64,000 nucleotides of DNA from Clitopilus passeckerianus (Eukaryota > Basidiomycota > Agaricomycetes > Agaricales > Entolomataceae): the NCBI GenBank assembly GCA_944990035.1, contig CALYLX010000059.1:434001-498000 (forward strand), read 5' to 3'. The position numbers were made by a program, and so were the translations under genes. Of the stretch, positions 42,077-54,902 are shown piece by piece (position 1 is the first letter of the stretch; every line of letters begins with the position of its first letter). Under the pieces are notes generated by a model. It was not told where the DNA came from. It made no database searches and saw only the letters and a program-made list of their open reading frames with translations.

Positions 42077-45000
42077 TCAACATGACCTAGTACTGCTGTG
42101 AGCAGAGTCGCAGGAATGAAGAAAAGCTCTACGAACCACGGCATCGGCACCAATGTATGGGGAGAATTGGACCAGCCTTTCTTGAGCTGAAAGCGCTAGC
42201 AACTGCTCGAAAGACACCTGACAAAGGAGGATAGAAGCTGATAGGTGGTTCATTCCGTTGAATAGAGCGAGAGATGCTTCCTCCTGAGCAACATGAACAA
42301 ATAAACATAGAAATTTCAAGCAAAACTCTCACCTCGGCAGGCTCACAATCCAACCACTGCCGTGCACCCCATAGTGCACCTTCCGTCCAGTCGCTTTCCT
42401 CCGCACAATCACCGAACAGTCTTGCATATGCAGCAGCGTCTACAACCGAATCTGCAAAAGCATACCATATATCACATCGTGGCGACTTCTTGCCACAAGC
42501 TTCTGCGATCCCAACATCCCTTCGGAACTTCTTGACCGCTTTCAGAACTGGAGGGGTGTAAGCGTACACTTGAGCTTGTGCTTTATCACCGCGGTCTTGT
42601 CCGGCTCGCGATCGAGTGGTATCCTTGAAGGACAACGAGGAAGGATATGCCTCGAGGATAATGAGAATTCTTGAATATCGCCAAGTTTCAGTAGTGAGTC
42701 TCGTGAGTACACCCTTGGCATGAGCAGGTACAGAAAGCAGAGGAACAAAGACTATAGCAGTGAATGGGTCGACAATCAGATCAACATTAGCGAGAGTGTC
42801 CCTTTCAACAAGTTCTATTTGACATTCTGGAGCTTGGAAGGCTTTGACGAGGGCCCGTTTCTGCAGGAGATCGAGGGAAGCCAAGTATTTGTGTAGGTTT
42901 TGAGGAGGAACCTCTGTATCAGGAAGTTGTAGAGTTGTAGCATCAATGAGTTCCGGAGGGCACGATCTTGAAAGAGGCAAAGCAGCTTGGGGGCCTTCCA
43001 TCCTTTCTTCGGCTTGAGACGAATGAGGTTGAGCAGAAGTAGGGGCTTGAGGGTCCTGGGCAGATCTGCTAGTGATTGTAGTCGTCTTTGCACGCATCTT
43101 CGTAAATAGCTCAAGTGAGCATGCTTGATTCGTTCGAGAAGTTAGGTAATTGGTCGGAACGGGTGAGTAGCGAGGCTTCTGATTAGTTCGAGATGGAAAT
43201 TGCGATGCGTAAACGCGTGGTGGGCTGCGGTCTTGAGGCCTCTCGAAGCAATTGATCGAGGCTGGTAAAGGATCCTGGTGCATTTGTCGTAGCTGAGGCG
43301 ACAAGTCCTGGTGCTCAGGAAGATGAAAGGCGACCCCATGATCCTTAAATGCCGGGCCGTCTATATCAATTGCGTGGTTGGCAAAGTGATGACTGTATTC
43401 ATCAGCTGTCGTTTCCTGGGTCAGAATCGGGTACTGATCATATTCAGCGAAGTCGGTGCCGATGTTGCCTTCAAAGGCTTCAAGAGAGAGGGCTGCCTTT
43501 GTGCCAGGTGGGTAGTTATCTTCGACATCGGTTGCGATAGTTGACGACGAAACCGGGTTCGGGTCAACCATTGTGTTGTCTTCATACATTTCGGCGTAAT
43601 GGGCGGCACCGCCAACTTGCTGGGACTGTCCAGGCTCCACATCGGACACGGAGTCGAGTGGCTGGCAATTCAGTTGAAATTGGATGCGACCGTCGGCATC
43701 ATGGGACACTTCCAGACCAATAGGTGAAGGGAGCGCCTGTGAGGGCACATTGTTCGATCGTGTTTGGTCCACAGCCGGCGCGTCATCTCGGAGTTGACTT
43801 CCGCCTTCTTCTTCTTCTTCTTCATCTTCCTCCACCGTTTCTCCTCCTAATCCTTGCAGCTGCCAGCGTTCAGCCCTGGTCATAAGAAGTCCGCAACGTG
43901 CGATCTCGGGCGAAAACTCCTTGTCTGGCAGAGCACCCTCTGGCTCCCGGGGCGACGTCTTGCGGAGTCTTTGGAGCATCCGCTCTTCTATGTCGTGTTC
44001 CTCAGCATGTTGGGCAGTGACCCATTTGAGCAGGTGTTCAACAGGAGGTTTGAACAAGGATTCGGGTCTTTCTTCATCGTAAACCGAATCGATTTGCAGC
44101 AGTTGAGCATGAGATGGAGGTGGGTTGTTCACGGTGAATGGTCTATGATGCCAATTACACGAATCAGCTAACTGTCGTTTGAAAAAGCCGCATACACGTA
44201 CACCCATGTCAAGGAAACACGCAGAGGAGCTAGACCCTTGATTTTCTTGAGGAATTTGAGCTGAGGGTACACCAGTGATGAGGGTGGTGCTTCAGTTGAC
44301 GATACTAAAAAGTCAGGTAGACTCTTTGGGAGCTGATCCCCAATAGCGGAGGTAGGTTCCCGCAGGAGGGGAACTGTTGAGCGACATGAACATGTTGTTG
44401 CCTTTCACCAGAGTAAAACCTTACCTGGAAGCAGCTCAATTCGCAGTATAGTTTCGCTCTCTGCGTTGGTAGAGACCGCTTCTTCGCCTGGCATCGCCTC
44501 GTCATGCAGAGTCTCGTTCCAGATGATGTCCATCGGGTCGACATACTTTACCGGAGAGTCCAGTCCTCTGGCCTGCTCCATTGCAATGGGAGCATACAGA
44601 TTACGAATCTCCTCGTCCTCGTCAAGGTCGCACTCCATCTTCATCGGCGCCAACATCTCCGAGACTGAAAAAGCGGGCTGTCCAAGCATTGAGCCAGCCT
44701 CCATGTCGTCAAATTCCTTGATGCTCGGAGCCGCTCCTCTGTCAGCGGCCAGGTCTGTCCTTTCCTTGGGCTGCTGGGGTACGTGCGATTGAAGCCCCCG
44801 GCTTAGGACGGGGTGGTGCTTAGCAAGCCTAGATTCTCCCTTCTCTCCGAGAAGAGATGCCAGAAACGAGGTCACGTCTGTCCTGTAAATTGTAAGCATT
44901 GAAGTCGGTGATCCAGCTTGCAAAAGAGCGACATACGGACGTGTTGGTTCCTCGCTCTCCGAGCTGAGGTTTCCGCCAATACACCTCGAGCGGGGGATGA

Positions 45001-46393
45001 GAACAGGATCTAAGAAGTGTACATCAGAACTTGGCCATGAAACCTTGTATTGCGAGACGCATACCCATCTTGGAATTCTCAATTTCCTCGGCCAAATTCA
45101 TGAACCCAGATACAGATGTATCTGGCGATGAAGGGAACATCTCGAGAAGCTGGTCGATATTATCCTCATCTCCATCAAGTGAGGGAGCTGGTGAGGGAGA
45201 TGAAGTTGAAATAGTAGCTTGTTTATGAAAAATATGAGTATATGCATAAATTCAGTAAAGTTGCTTGAGCTTACCCCAGCCGTCAACAATTTTCATATTT
45301 TGCCTGTACATTTCCTCCGCAGAAAAGTCATCCTCGTCAGGAAAGAGCTTTCGTTCTTTTGATGGAGGAACCCCAAGGATTGCAGGCAGTTCCAAGACGG
45401 ACTCTGGCACGAGAGGTAAGCCATTGCCCAGACTACGTTTTCTCTTGACGCTTCGCCTTTCTGCAGCCTGATTGCGTGGAAAAAGAGGCAGTAAAGGTGG
45501 AGAACCGGGAGGAGTGAGTGCCTCCGTCGGCGCTCGCGGCGGTTGCTGGAGGCGAGCAGGAAGATATGACCGTCGTTGGTCCGAAACACAAGCTATATGC
45601 TGCTTTTTCGGAAGGGACCGCATAGCTGAGACGGATTTTAGTAAGGAGTGAACGCCTTGCTCCTCTTCCGAGCGAAGCTGTAAAACGACATCTCTAGAGA
45701 ATAGGAAATTCTAAATGAGCTCAGAGACATGATGAAAGAGAACAGCCACATACAGTATTTTATCACCATTCACCTGCTCCTCCCGAACGGACTCGACAGG
45801 TATAGGTTTAAATTTGTCGGTGATGAAGTCCGTATACGTTTTTGCCGCTGTTTGAGGAAGTGGGCAAATGAACTGACCACTTTCAGCACGCTCCATCCGG
45901 GAGCCAAGCTTTGGTGTCTCCCTTGTAGCCTTTCGCGTTAGGATTGGCTTGAAACGTTCAAACTGATCATGGTCTGGGCCATGGGCTGTGCGAGAAAAAT
46001 CGATTCTTTCAGTCCTTGGTTTTCCTTTAGCCTTTTTCAGTACGTCTTTCAGGAGGGTTTGCGTGTCTCGAGTAATGACCAGCTTCTCGGTCAGGGGTTC
46101 CAGGCTTTCAACCTTATGTTGTGCGCAGAAAATTTGGAATGGGTCGGTCGGGAGCGCCAGGCTTTGGGGGTCTTGCAAAGGAACCTTTTCCCTGTAGATA
46201 AGCTGTGACCGGGTTAAATCAGCCGCTAATCATAGATGAAGAGGTATTCAAATACCTCGTCGACTGCGAGACGCGTAAATTCAGCATAATCCGTCGTTAA
46301 ATGTTGTTGCATGTAGCCCCCGAGAAGATTGTGAATATGGGCGGAAAGTTCAGCTTCTTGGCTTCCCATCGATGAGCCCTGTTCATGCATCAT
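42077..46393 (-). CDS. SHOC1/ZIP2-like meiotic XPF-family protein
   Basis: Nine exons (46256-46393, 45754-46202, 45275-45693, 45065-45187, 44937-45009, 44425-44882, 44202-44373, 42333-44142, 42077-42283) sum to 1,282 residues. The long middle is low in complexity and acidic. Near the C-terminus LVERDTLANVDLIVDPFTAIVF resembles an XPF/ERCC4-type nuclease-like domain. The last exon encodes a helix-hairpin-helix: FNGMNHLSASILLCQ, then LALSAQERLVQFSPYIGADAV. A degenerate XPF domain plus HhH at the end of a large protein fits the ZMM factor SHOC1/ZIP2, which binds branched meiotic DNA. The catalytic GDxxERK motif is absent, as expected. The assignment rests on this architecture. Confidence 0.6.
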
Positions 46394-46841
46394 TTTTGTG
46401 GGTTGTAAGTGTACTTGGAGCCAGTATGTTCCATCGAATAGCTTGAGCTAGACGCTCATGGCAATGGTGGTCGTAGATCCAACAAGTCACAAGGCAACGA
46501 GTTGGCCAGTTGACCGGGTTTGCGGACCGACCTTGCGGTGGCAGTGTATTGCCGTGAGTGCCTTCAAAAGTCTATGGAGTTTCATAGAGCCGCTTTATCG
46601 TCAGTGACAATGTCAACAAAGGTTATTTGATTGAAAGAAGCTTTGAGGGCTCATATGACCTTGAAGCATGGAATCTGGCTCATCCCCGAAGTCCACGTAT
46701 ACCTCGACGTAACGTCGGTTGTTGGCTTTATTCGATGTTTTCCCGAAGATCCGTTGTTGACTTCCTAGCTCAATAAGATGAGCAGGTTGTGAATCTCTCT
46801 CTGTGTGGTACTTGCAGCGCCTTGGATACCCCTTGTCTAAC

Positions 46842-47904
46842 ATGCTGAACATTGACAAGCAGCAGCTCGCGACACTCTACAATGGTGAGAGATCGCTGAA
46901 AGGATAATTCGTAGTTGCCCGTAAATGGCTTACGATAGCCCCTGTTGTTCTCTTTCCTGTAATGCTCTCCTCTAAGTGGGTGGAAATCATAAAGAAGAAG
47001 ACTACAGTTTCTATCAACGGTGCGTTTTCTTTGCCAGCACTCTCATGCAAGGCTGATATATTTCTGCATCTCAGGACTTCTCTCAAGCTTTATTATCAAT
47101 CTATCTGGGCCGATTTTCCTCGCATACGCATTTACAACCTCGCCTCTCTCCTACCTATTCCACCAGAACCCTCCCCTACACGCCCCACAAATCCTTCTGG
47201 CAGCCATGTTCGTGGCCCACTACGTGAGCCATATGTTCTTCGACCTTTCACTCACCCTTGCCTCCAAGAGGCCACAACACGACCTTGTACTGCACACCCT
47301 GCCACACGCAACTCGTAACGCCATTTATGGCGTTCTCACTGGGGCCTTCCTAACCTCGCCATTCGCCCGGATCTTCCTCAGTACAGCCTATACCTCCCGC
47401 AGAACGACATTCTACATTGGCTTCGTTCTTTTGCTAGCGGGCTTCGTGGGGTCAGCGAGGCATGCTAAAATCATGATCACTACCCATCAGAATGCGCTTG
47501 CTAGGCAGAAGAAAGAAGACCCCAGCCACGAACATTCAGCAGATAGCGCTCCGGAAAAGAACGAGGATCAAATCCTCCGTGGTGGATTATTCGAATACGT
47601 CTCCTACCCTCGCGGTCTTTTCGAGTGGGTCCAGTGGCTCGGGTTTGCGCTAATGGCTGCGCCCCGTCCTCCGCTTTATCTGAAGTGGACTTTCTCCTCC
47701 GTCCAAGGGCTCAGCTATCTCTTGAGCATGCTTTGGAACCCCGCAAACCTCTTTGCTCAAAACCTTGCCCCGCCATACGTAATTTTGTTCGCAGAGGTGC
47801 TCTTAACGCTTCCTCGAGCGTATCATGGACATATGGCTTTGAAGGCGAGGTTTGGAGAGCGATATCCTATGGAAAGAAGAGCGGTTATTCCATTTGTATT
47901 CTAA
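46842..47904 (+). CDS. Steroid 5-alpha-reductase paralogue with altered cofactor motifs
   Basis: Exons 46842-46884 (43 nt), 46915-47019 and 47075-47904 give 325 residues. The exon layout matches the canonical copy at 40464-41595, including the 43-nt first exon. The first intron appears to be only 30 nt and must be removed because it holds an in-frame TAA. Membrane segments are kept, but the signature residues are not. SYPNYF has become SYPRGLF, GNVWHDEIL has become GSARHAKIM, and HEWY has become HMAL. NADPH binding is therefore doubtful. It may be a pseudoenzyme. It is divergent from the SHOC1/ZIP2-like gene. Confidence 0.75.
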
Positions 47905-49954
47905 TAACTAGTGTCAGTGTCAATCAAAATTGAATTGTGCAATATCGTCTCCACTCGGCCTGCAAAGACTGACCTGGTTGAATTCGGGATAATGTTAAAG
48001 ATACCTTCCGAGTCCAGACCCGGGCAGTCGAGAGTCAAGCTTAGGCAGCCAGGACAAATCGAGAGGACTCGGAGGTGATAAGCCCATATGTATCGACAGA
48101 GAAACTGCAGGAACAAAGGCCCATGTGGAAGAATAAAAGCAGAGCGAGCCTTAAAGAGAACTGTAGGATGCAGGTCTTGCCTTAGGTATTTTCGAGTATC
48201 CCATCTCACTAACCTCGACCTCATCCACGTGAACTGATCATTCTCCGCATATTATTTCTGGAGTAGTCAAGTCGCATAGCTACTGGGTCGATCAACCATC
48301 CGCCAGGTCATACGCCTACATGATTTGTTCCCTATTAGACCGCCAGCCAATTCGATCATGAATAGCTTCGTTTCAAGGTGACTGAAGAGAAGAGGAGGGG
48401 TAGAAACGGCGATGCCCGATCCCTCTCTTTTTCATGAAGGGGGCACAGCCACGTCTCATCTCCTCTCGTTCATTCATCTCACTTGCATTCCTCTGGGTGG
48501 GAGCTTATGGCCATCCATTCCCGCCTGTAATATGCCGTCAAAATAAGGATATGTTTTGAAGGAAAGCATGAAGATGAGCTATTCCGCTTCAACCCTCCTT
48601 GTCTCCATAATTCCTGCTAGCAATTCCGGATAAATCTATGAGCCCAGCAATTCCAAGCTAGTTACCTTACGAACGCCCCGTACTCCACGGGTTTGACACG
48701 GTCTGCTCGCCAGAAAACAACGTTCAGCTTCCCTGAATTTTCGCCTCCAGCACTTGACCTGAAGCCTGGACCTTCGCGCTCAGCGTCACTCGTTTCTTTT
48801 GTTCCTCTCCAAAGCGATGTTTATCAAGCGCGTTTCAGAGGACACGAATGGGCCTGGGGCGAATTGTTTAACACTCGTCGGACAAGATTGGGTATCACCT
48901 CCGAAGGCCTGGCATAGTGTGGACAGAGGTGGACAGCCAGTTCTTGCGCCGGATGGTACTTCGATTCTGGTCCTCGCAAGAAAAATAAACTGTGTGCCTA
49001 ACAGAAGACTTGGAGGATCTTACATGCCTACACAAGTACGTACACGACCACTCTCCGCGCTCCAATCTCTCCAATCCCATACTCAAGGGAAGGATATCTA
49101 TCAGAATACTCCCGTGTGTCCTTGGATGACGGTGTCTTACATCTTTTGGCTTTGTGTCCCTTAAAGATAATCTCCGGAATATGCGATGGATCAGCATCGG
49201 AAAAATGGATGAAGACTATCAAAGTCAAGAATTATCAAACCATTGCACCAAGTACACCTCTGGGATTCGGCTCCGGGATATCTAATAAAATGCTCGAACT
49301 GTACTTGTACTGTGAACGGATCTAGTACAAACCTCAAGCAGGCTTGCATCCTTTCAAAATTCATCCAGCTTGTAATTCGGCTGTTGGAAAATCAAGTTCC
49401 TCTCTTCTGTGACTTAGACAATTTGTCTTGTTCTCGGTACGCATACGCCTAATGCTCAGGAGAGAGATAATTATCAGTACAGGGTTGATTATAATTTCGT
49501 CATGAACAAAAGCAGTTCAGCATTAACTTGATTAAGTTTCATGTGCGTAGTTTTTCTCAGAGTGAAATGGCTTGGATGATCATCATATGACAGAAAGGCT
49601 ACACTTATCCTCTAACGCTTTGTACAGCGCGATTTTATGTGATTGAGGAGGTCAGGACTAAGGCCTACCGTTCTAACTACCACGTGAATTAGGTCGACCC
49701 TCCATATTCCCGTTCCACGCGGGATAATGATGAGACTATTTCAACGACGAGGTCCTCCCTTTCCTTCCCAACGAGGCACATTCTTCTTGCCTGATGACTG
49801 TCAACGGTTCATCTGGGTGTTCCTCGATGCGCTGCAGGCACGCCTCCAAGCGTTTTCTCAAGTCGCAGGAGATCGGAAAAACAGAGAAGGCTAACACGTT
49901 GACCAAGAGCAACCCGAGCTTTCAAAACAAAGACAAATGTCGACCCTCTCTGGC

Positions 49955-49962
49955 TATATAAG
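49955..49962 (+). promoter_or_regulatory. TATA box of secreted peptide gene 1
   Basis: TATATAAG, 107 nt before the ATG, followed by ACGC. Upstream CCCGAGCTTTCAAAAC is conserved in units 2 and 4. Confidence 0.6.
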
Positions 49963-50061
49963 ACGCGCTATGTCGGTCAATCTGAAAAGTATCGAGCTAG
50001 TACCCACAGTACTCAATCTATCATCCACAGCAGTAGAAGCATTTCTTTCCCATCGACGAAA

Positions 50062-50519
50062 ATGAAGGTGTGACACGCTTTAAACGCATTCTCCCGGCCT
50101 GCCATACTAATCCCCTCTACAGTGCCTCTCTGTCTTTGCTACTCTCGCCCTCTGCGCTACGGGTGTTCTCTCGGCCGCTTTGAGCAACGAGGCTGATACC
50201 GTCGATGTAAGTAGACCCCCTTAGAACCTATCAATGACCATCGGTGGCCATTCGCCTTTGATTTTCTGGACCCCACTCATCCTTTTACACGTAACATCAT
50301 TACCTCTTACTGATAATTTATTCTCTGTAGCTCCTCAAACGTTCATGCACCAAGACTTCTTGCAAGGGCACTGGATGGCCCCCCGGTCTTCACTGTGGTG
50401 ACAACTACCTCGGTGGTTGCCTCTTGGGCCACGTCTACCAAGTTGGAAGCAGTGATACCAATGTCTGCGATTATGGTGTCCGCGAATCTTGCCAGAAATG
50501 CGGCGCGCTCTCTTGCTAA
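50062..50519 (+). CDS. Small secreted cysteine-rich peptide precursor 1
   Basis: Exons 50062-50067 (ATG AAG only), 50123-50206 and 50331-50519 encode 92 residues. Exon 2 carries a signal peptide (CLSVFATLALCATGVLSA) and a short acidic propeptide. Exon 3 starts exactly with LLKR, a Kex2 processing site, and then encodes the mature peptide of about 58 residues. That peptide has eight cysteines spaced C-x4-C-x10-C-x7-C-x15-C-x7-C-x2-C-x4-C and the shared GHVYQ and VCDYG motifs. It is one of four paralogues in the window. No known family is recognised. A secreted, disulfide-bonded peptide such as an effector or antimicrobial is plausible but unproven. Confidence 0.82.
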
Positions 50520-52628
50520 GGAGCCGCTGCAACAAGTAAAACCCAAGTATAGGGTTTATTTCGCATTTACCACATCTAGTGTTGTCTAAGTCATAGTCCT
50601 GACGCGCAAGAACGATTATTGACAGTTCAGCACCGAGAGCTCTTTAAATTTACGCCATACGCATCTTTTGTGTTCGCATTTGATCGCCGAATATATTGTA
50701 TTTTGGTTCTTTGGATCATACCGTTCCTACCGTAGGCAGGCCCTGTCTTAGAGAACTCTGCGTACTCCATGTCACAACTTTGACCTCGACTTGGACACGG
50801 CCTTGAACGGAGCAGAATTTCTACGCAGATCTCATCTGGAATGGTCATGCCGTGTAGCTACTAAGTCGATCAATGACAACTAGATCATAAGTCCAAAAAC
50901 CTGTTCCCTCTTAGTCGATCTCTACTATTCTAGTCGTTATCGCCTGAGGTGGCTGGAGATTATGCACGACCTTCTACACTCAGTAGGCTCAGCAAAAGGT
51001 AGACCACTGGCAGGAGGGGCAATCTCCAATCCGCCTCTCGGGCACAGCCACGGTTCAGTCCTCTCAGGCTTCCTTCATCCCATTAGTCACGAAACTCTAT
51101 GGTCATCGATTATTCCCTCGAGGCTTGGTCAACATAAGGGCAGTTTTGAAGGGGACTATGGACATGAGCTTTCTCACTTCTACCGTCCTTGTCTCTATGC
51201 CTGGGATGAACCAAGCAATTCGAAGTCAGTCAGTCACCTTACGAATGTCCCGTACTCCACGGCTCACTATTAATAATAGAAAACAACGTTCCGCTTCCCT
51301 GAATTCTCGTATCCATTACATGAACTAAAGTCTAGACCTTCGCGCTCGCCGTCATCCGGTTTCTATCGTTCTTCTCCAACGCGATGTATACCAAGTACGT
51401 TTCATAGAACATGAGCGAGACTCGTGTTATTTGTAAATCTATTGTTTTTTGAACTGGCTGGCTCGGCTCACACTGGGGGTTTGCTTGGCTTGACTCTCGT
51501 CGGCGGTGGTTAACTATCACCTCCGGAGACGATCTGACGAGTCGGCCTAGCGTGGGCTAACTACACGGAGAAGGGGCAGCTCGCGTCAGAAAGTACACCT
51601 ATTCTCGTGATAGCAGGAAGGACGAGCTCTTGTGCACATAACAGAGGATCCCCGGACTGAGTTTGAGCACGGAAGTCGGACTCCAATGTCTCCACTGCGA
51701 TGCTCAAGGGAAGGATTTCTCTGAACGCCACAGTTCACACGGATCTCACATGGCTTAGCTTCGGGAGCTTCTTGACAGTTGATCAACATCGGGACCTATA
51801 TGAATATCAAAATCTAAGAATCCTCGAAGTATAACGGAACGTTTACTTCCAGGATGACTCTTGGTCGTATCGAATCAACGGGTAGGACTGTACTTGTAAT
51901 GCACACAATCTGAGAAGGGCATCCAACGTGCTAGCATCCTCGTCTTCAACTTGCCAATCCCTATCTGTCACTGCCTCGGAAAATCAAATTCCCGTTCTAT
52001 GCTGTGACTTTGTAGATCTTGGTGATTTCTCTTGTTCCGGATACCCCAGAATGCGATCATCAGCAACGAGATAGTTATCAGTGCGAGATTGATGTCAATC
52101 TGGTCATTCACAACAGCAGACTAGCAACTTGAGGTTTCATGTACGTATTTTTTGTCAAGGTGAAATGGCTCAGATCATTACCATATGACAGACACTCCAC
52201 CTCACCCTTGTACTGCGCAGTGTTACGTGATTGAAGAGGACAACATGAACGGTTGACTCCCACGGGAACTCGCTCGACCCCCCATATTCCCGTTCCACTT
52301 GGATAACGATGAGACTTGATTCGTCGACGAGGTCCTACCTTTCCTCACCGATGAGGTACAGTTTCTTTGAACTCATGGGATGACTTTCTATATGCTCTAC
52401 TAGTGGTTCGCCTGTGGCCAATGTCGTCGGTTGCCTGGTGTTCTGAATTCCTCTAATACAGCCATTTCATTTCAAGCTATCCCGGCATTCACAGGGAAGG
52501 GTCCTCCCTTGATACATCCGTCAACCACTCGACTGGATGTTCCTCGATGCTATGCCGGCACGCCTCCAAACGTTTCCGCCGAGAGAAACCCGAGCTCTCA
52601 AAACGAGGACAAATATGAAGCCTCTGAG

Positions 52629-52636
52629 TATATAAG
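52629..52636 (+). promoter_or_regulatory. TATA box of secreted peptide gene 2
   Basis: TATATAAG followed by ACGC, 105 nt before the ATG. Upstream CCCGAGCTCTCAAAAC is conserved. Confidence 0.6.
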
Positions 52637-52733
52637 ACGCTCGACGTTAGTCAATGTAAAGCATCGAAGTACCACCAATAGTACTCAATCCACCATATAC
52701 AGCAGTCGAATCATTCTCCATTCTTTGACGAAA

Positions 52734-53163
52734 ATGAAGGTGCGACATACTATACGCTCTCCAGTCCTTTCATGCTAATCTCCTTCACAGTTCTTCTCTG
52801 TTTTTGCTACTCTCGCTCTCTTCGCCTCTGGTGTTGCTGCTTTGAGTGACGAGGACGCAATTATCCAACGCGTCCGTGGTGAAGACCCAGCCGGCACCCT
52901 CGACGTAAGTCTACTTCTTTGAAATTGTCCACCATTGCCCATTTACTGGTACTCCGTACTAATCAACTATTATCTGTCAGCTCCTCAAACGTGCCTGCAC
53001 CAAGACGTCCTGCAAGGGATACGGATGGTCTAAAGGTCTCCATTGCGGCGACGGAAACTTCGGATGCACCAAGGGCCACGTCTACCAAATTGGAAGTGAT
53101 ACCAACGTCTGTGATTACGGTATCCGCAAATCCTGCCAGCAATGCAACAAGCTTTCTTGCTAA
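52734..53163 (+). CDS. Small secreted cysteine-rich peptide precursor 2
   Basis: Exons 52734-52739, 52791-52904 and 52981-53163 encode 100 residues. The signal peptide (FFSVFATLALFASGVAA) is followed by a longer propeptide with IIQRVRGED than in copy 1. Exon 3 opens with LLKR, then the mature peptide with eight cysteines (C-x4-C-x10-C-x6-C-x14-C-x7-C-x2-C-x4-C). Conserved blocks are CKGYGW, GLHCGD, GHVYQI, NVCDYG and the KLSC end. The start is fixed by the two-codon first exon shared by all four copies. Confidence 0.85.
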
Positions 53164-54390
53164 AGAGTTCTTACGACGACTCAGGCTCGAGACTGAGGTC
53201 TGAAGGCTTATTTAGCATATGCCAGGTCTATTGTTGCTTACGCCCTAGTTCTGACGCTTAAGAGTGGACGATGAAAGCTTAGTACCGAGAGTTATTTACA
53301 TTTCCACTGTATGCATCCTCTGTGTTCGCATTTGTTCGCCGGATATATGCATTTTTTGACTTATTCCTGCGGTCCCATTTTAGCTAGTTTTCCGTACCCC
53401 TTCTAATCAATTTTGATCTCAAGTATGGAACCCACACTGCCAGACACTGCTTGCCTATTCCTGGGATATTCAAACCGTGGGGCTATGGATCTCGCTATTG
53501 ATACTATATCGTTCGATCATCAGCCAGATCAGTCACCTAGAAAATCAGTCGTTTTAAAACCGCCAGTCGCTCTGATGATTGAAGATTGTACACTCAGGAG
53601 TGAGGGGAGATCAAGCGAGATAGAGGCGGCCGGCTACAATCTCTGATCCGTCTCTTGAGGGGGGAGGGCACAGCCACGCGTTCAATTCTTTCGTTCGTCA
53701 TCCCACCAGTCATAAACCGATGGACATCGATTCCCCCCTCTGGTGATGTGGCTTTCTCAATCTACACCCTCCTTGTCCCCATTCCTGCTGGCATTTTCAA
53801 CTCGGCCCCCCTATGAATGCCCCCGAACTCCACGATTATTCTGCTCATCACAGAACGGCGTAACGCTCGACCTAGTAAAGCCTGAGTCTTCTTTATTAGA
53901 TGCCGGCAATCGCCGCCATTTGGCTGCTGCCCGATCCTCTCCGAAACGAAGCAGCACACAAACGGAACTCTCATTATTTTGTATTCTATTGTTTCTTGAA
54001 GTGTGCGGAACTAAACATCACCTGAGCTCATCAGACAAATTCATTTGACGCTTCTCGGGGGCGTAATTGATTATCATCTCCTATGACAATCTGATGAATT
54101 GAGATAGTGTGGGCTAAGTACGCCGAGGGCAAGCAGCTCTTGCGTCAGAAGGCACCCCGATTCTGGTGTTTCAATGGGAAAGGAGCTCTTGTGTGCATAA
54201 CAGAAACTTCCAGACTGGAACTTGCATATGTATGAGCACATAAATTACCGCTCTCCGCCTTAATACCTCTAATTCAATGCTCGAAGGAACGATTTTTATC
54301 AGAATATTCTCATGTATCCTTGAACACCGCTGTCCGCAGGGATCTTATGTTTCTTTGCTCCAACTGCTTATCAAATGTCAAGTATCTGTC

Positions 54391-54398
54391 TATATAAG
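54391..54398 (+). promoter_or_regulatory. TATA box of secreted peptide gene 3
   Basis: TATATAAG followed by ACG, 86 nt before the ATG. The upstream CCCGAGCT element seen in other units is not evident here. Confidence 0.55.
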
Positions 54399-54476
54399 AC
54401 GTACCATCCACAGTAATCAATTACAATCTACTACTCACAACAGTAGAAACGTCCTTAAAAACATCCTTTGACGAAA

Positions 54477-54902
54477 ATGAAGGTCTGGCACACCCTTGAT
54501 GAACTCTTCAGGCTTTCACGCTAATCTCCTTTACAGCTCCTCTCTGTCTTCACTGCCCTCGCTCTATTTTCCACTGGCGTTCTCTCGGTCGCTTTGAGCG
54601 ATGAGGACGTAATTATCCAACGCACCCGTGGTGAAGACGAGGCAGGTACCGTCGACGTGAGTCGATTTCTTCGAAACTATACCACCGCGTCATCACTAAT
54701 ACTTATTATCTGTTAGCTCCTCAAACGTGCATGCAACTACAACACGCCCTGCAAGGGATACGGATGGTCTAAAGGTCTTCATTGCGGTGACGGATACTAC
54801 GGCTGCGTCAAGGGTCACGTCTACCAGATTGGAAGCAATACCAATGTCTGTGATTATGGTGTCCGCAAATCTTGCCAGCAATGCGGCAAACTTTCTTGTT
54901 GA
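54477..54902 (+). CDS. Small secreted cysteine-rich peptide precursor 3
   Basis: Exons 54477-54482, 54537-54656 and 54717-54902 encode 103 residues. A signal peptide (LLSVFTALALFSTGVLS), a propeptide with IIQRTRGED, LLKR at the exon 3 start, and eight cysteines are present. The first cysteine gap is x5 rather than x4 (CNYNTPC), and the third residue block differs from the other copies, so this is the most diverged mature N-terminus. It ends in TGA where the others end in TAA. Confidence 0.84.

Larger units (their letters stand above)
48440..50640 (+). repeat. Duplicated segment, unit 1 (contains peptide gene 1)
   Basis: Shares ordered landmarks with the other three units: GGGCACAGCCACG near 48441, CCTTGTCTCCAT near 48597, the TATATAAG promoter and the peptide gene. 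The sequence between landmarks is recognisably similar but diverged. Boundaries are approximate. Confidence 0.6.
51030..53300 (+). repeat. Duplicated segment, unit 2 (contains peptide gene 2)
   Basis: Same ordered landmarks as unit 1: GGGCACAGCCACG near 51036, CCTTGTCTCTAT near 51187, TATATAAG at 52629 and the peptide gene. Approximate boundaries. Confidence 0.6.

Noticed and set aside
50335..50546. Minus-strand frames over peptide gene 1
   Set aside because: They are antisense shadows of exon 3 of the secreted peptide gene. The plus-strand model has signal peptide, splice sites and three paralogues.
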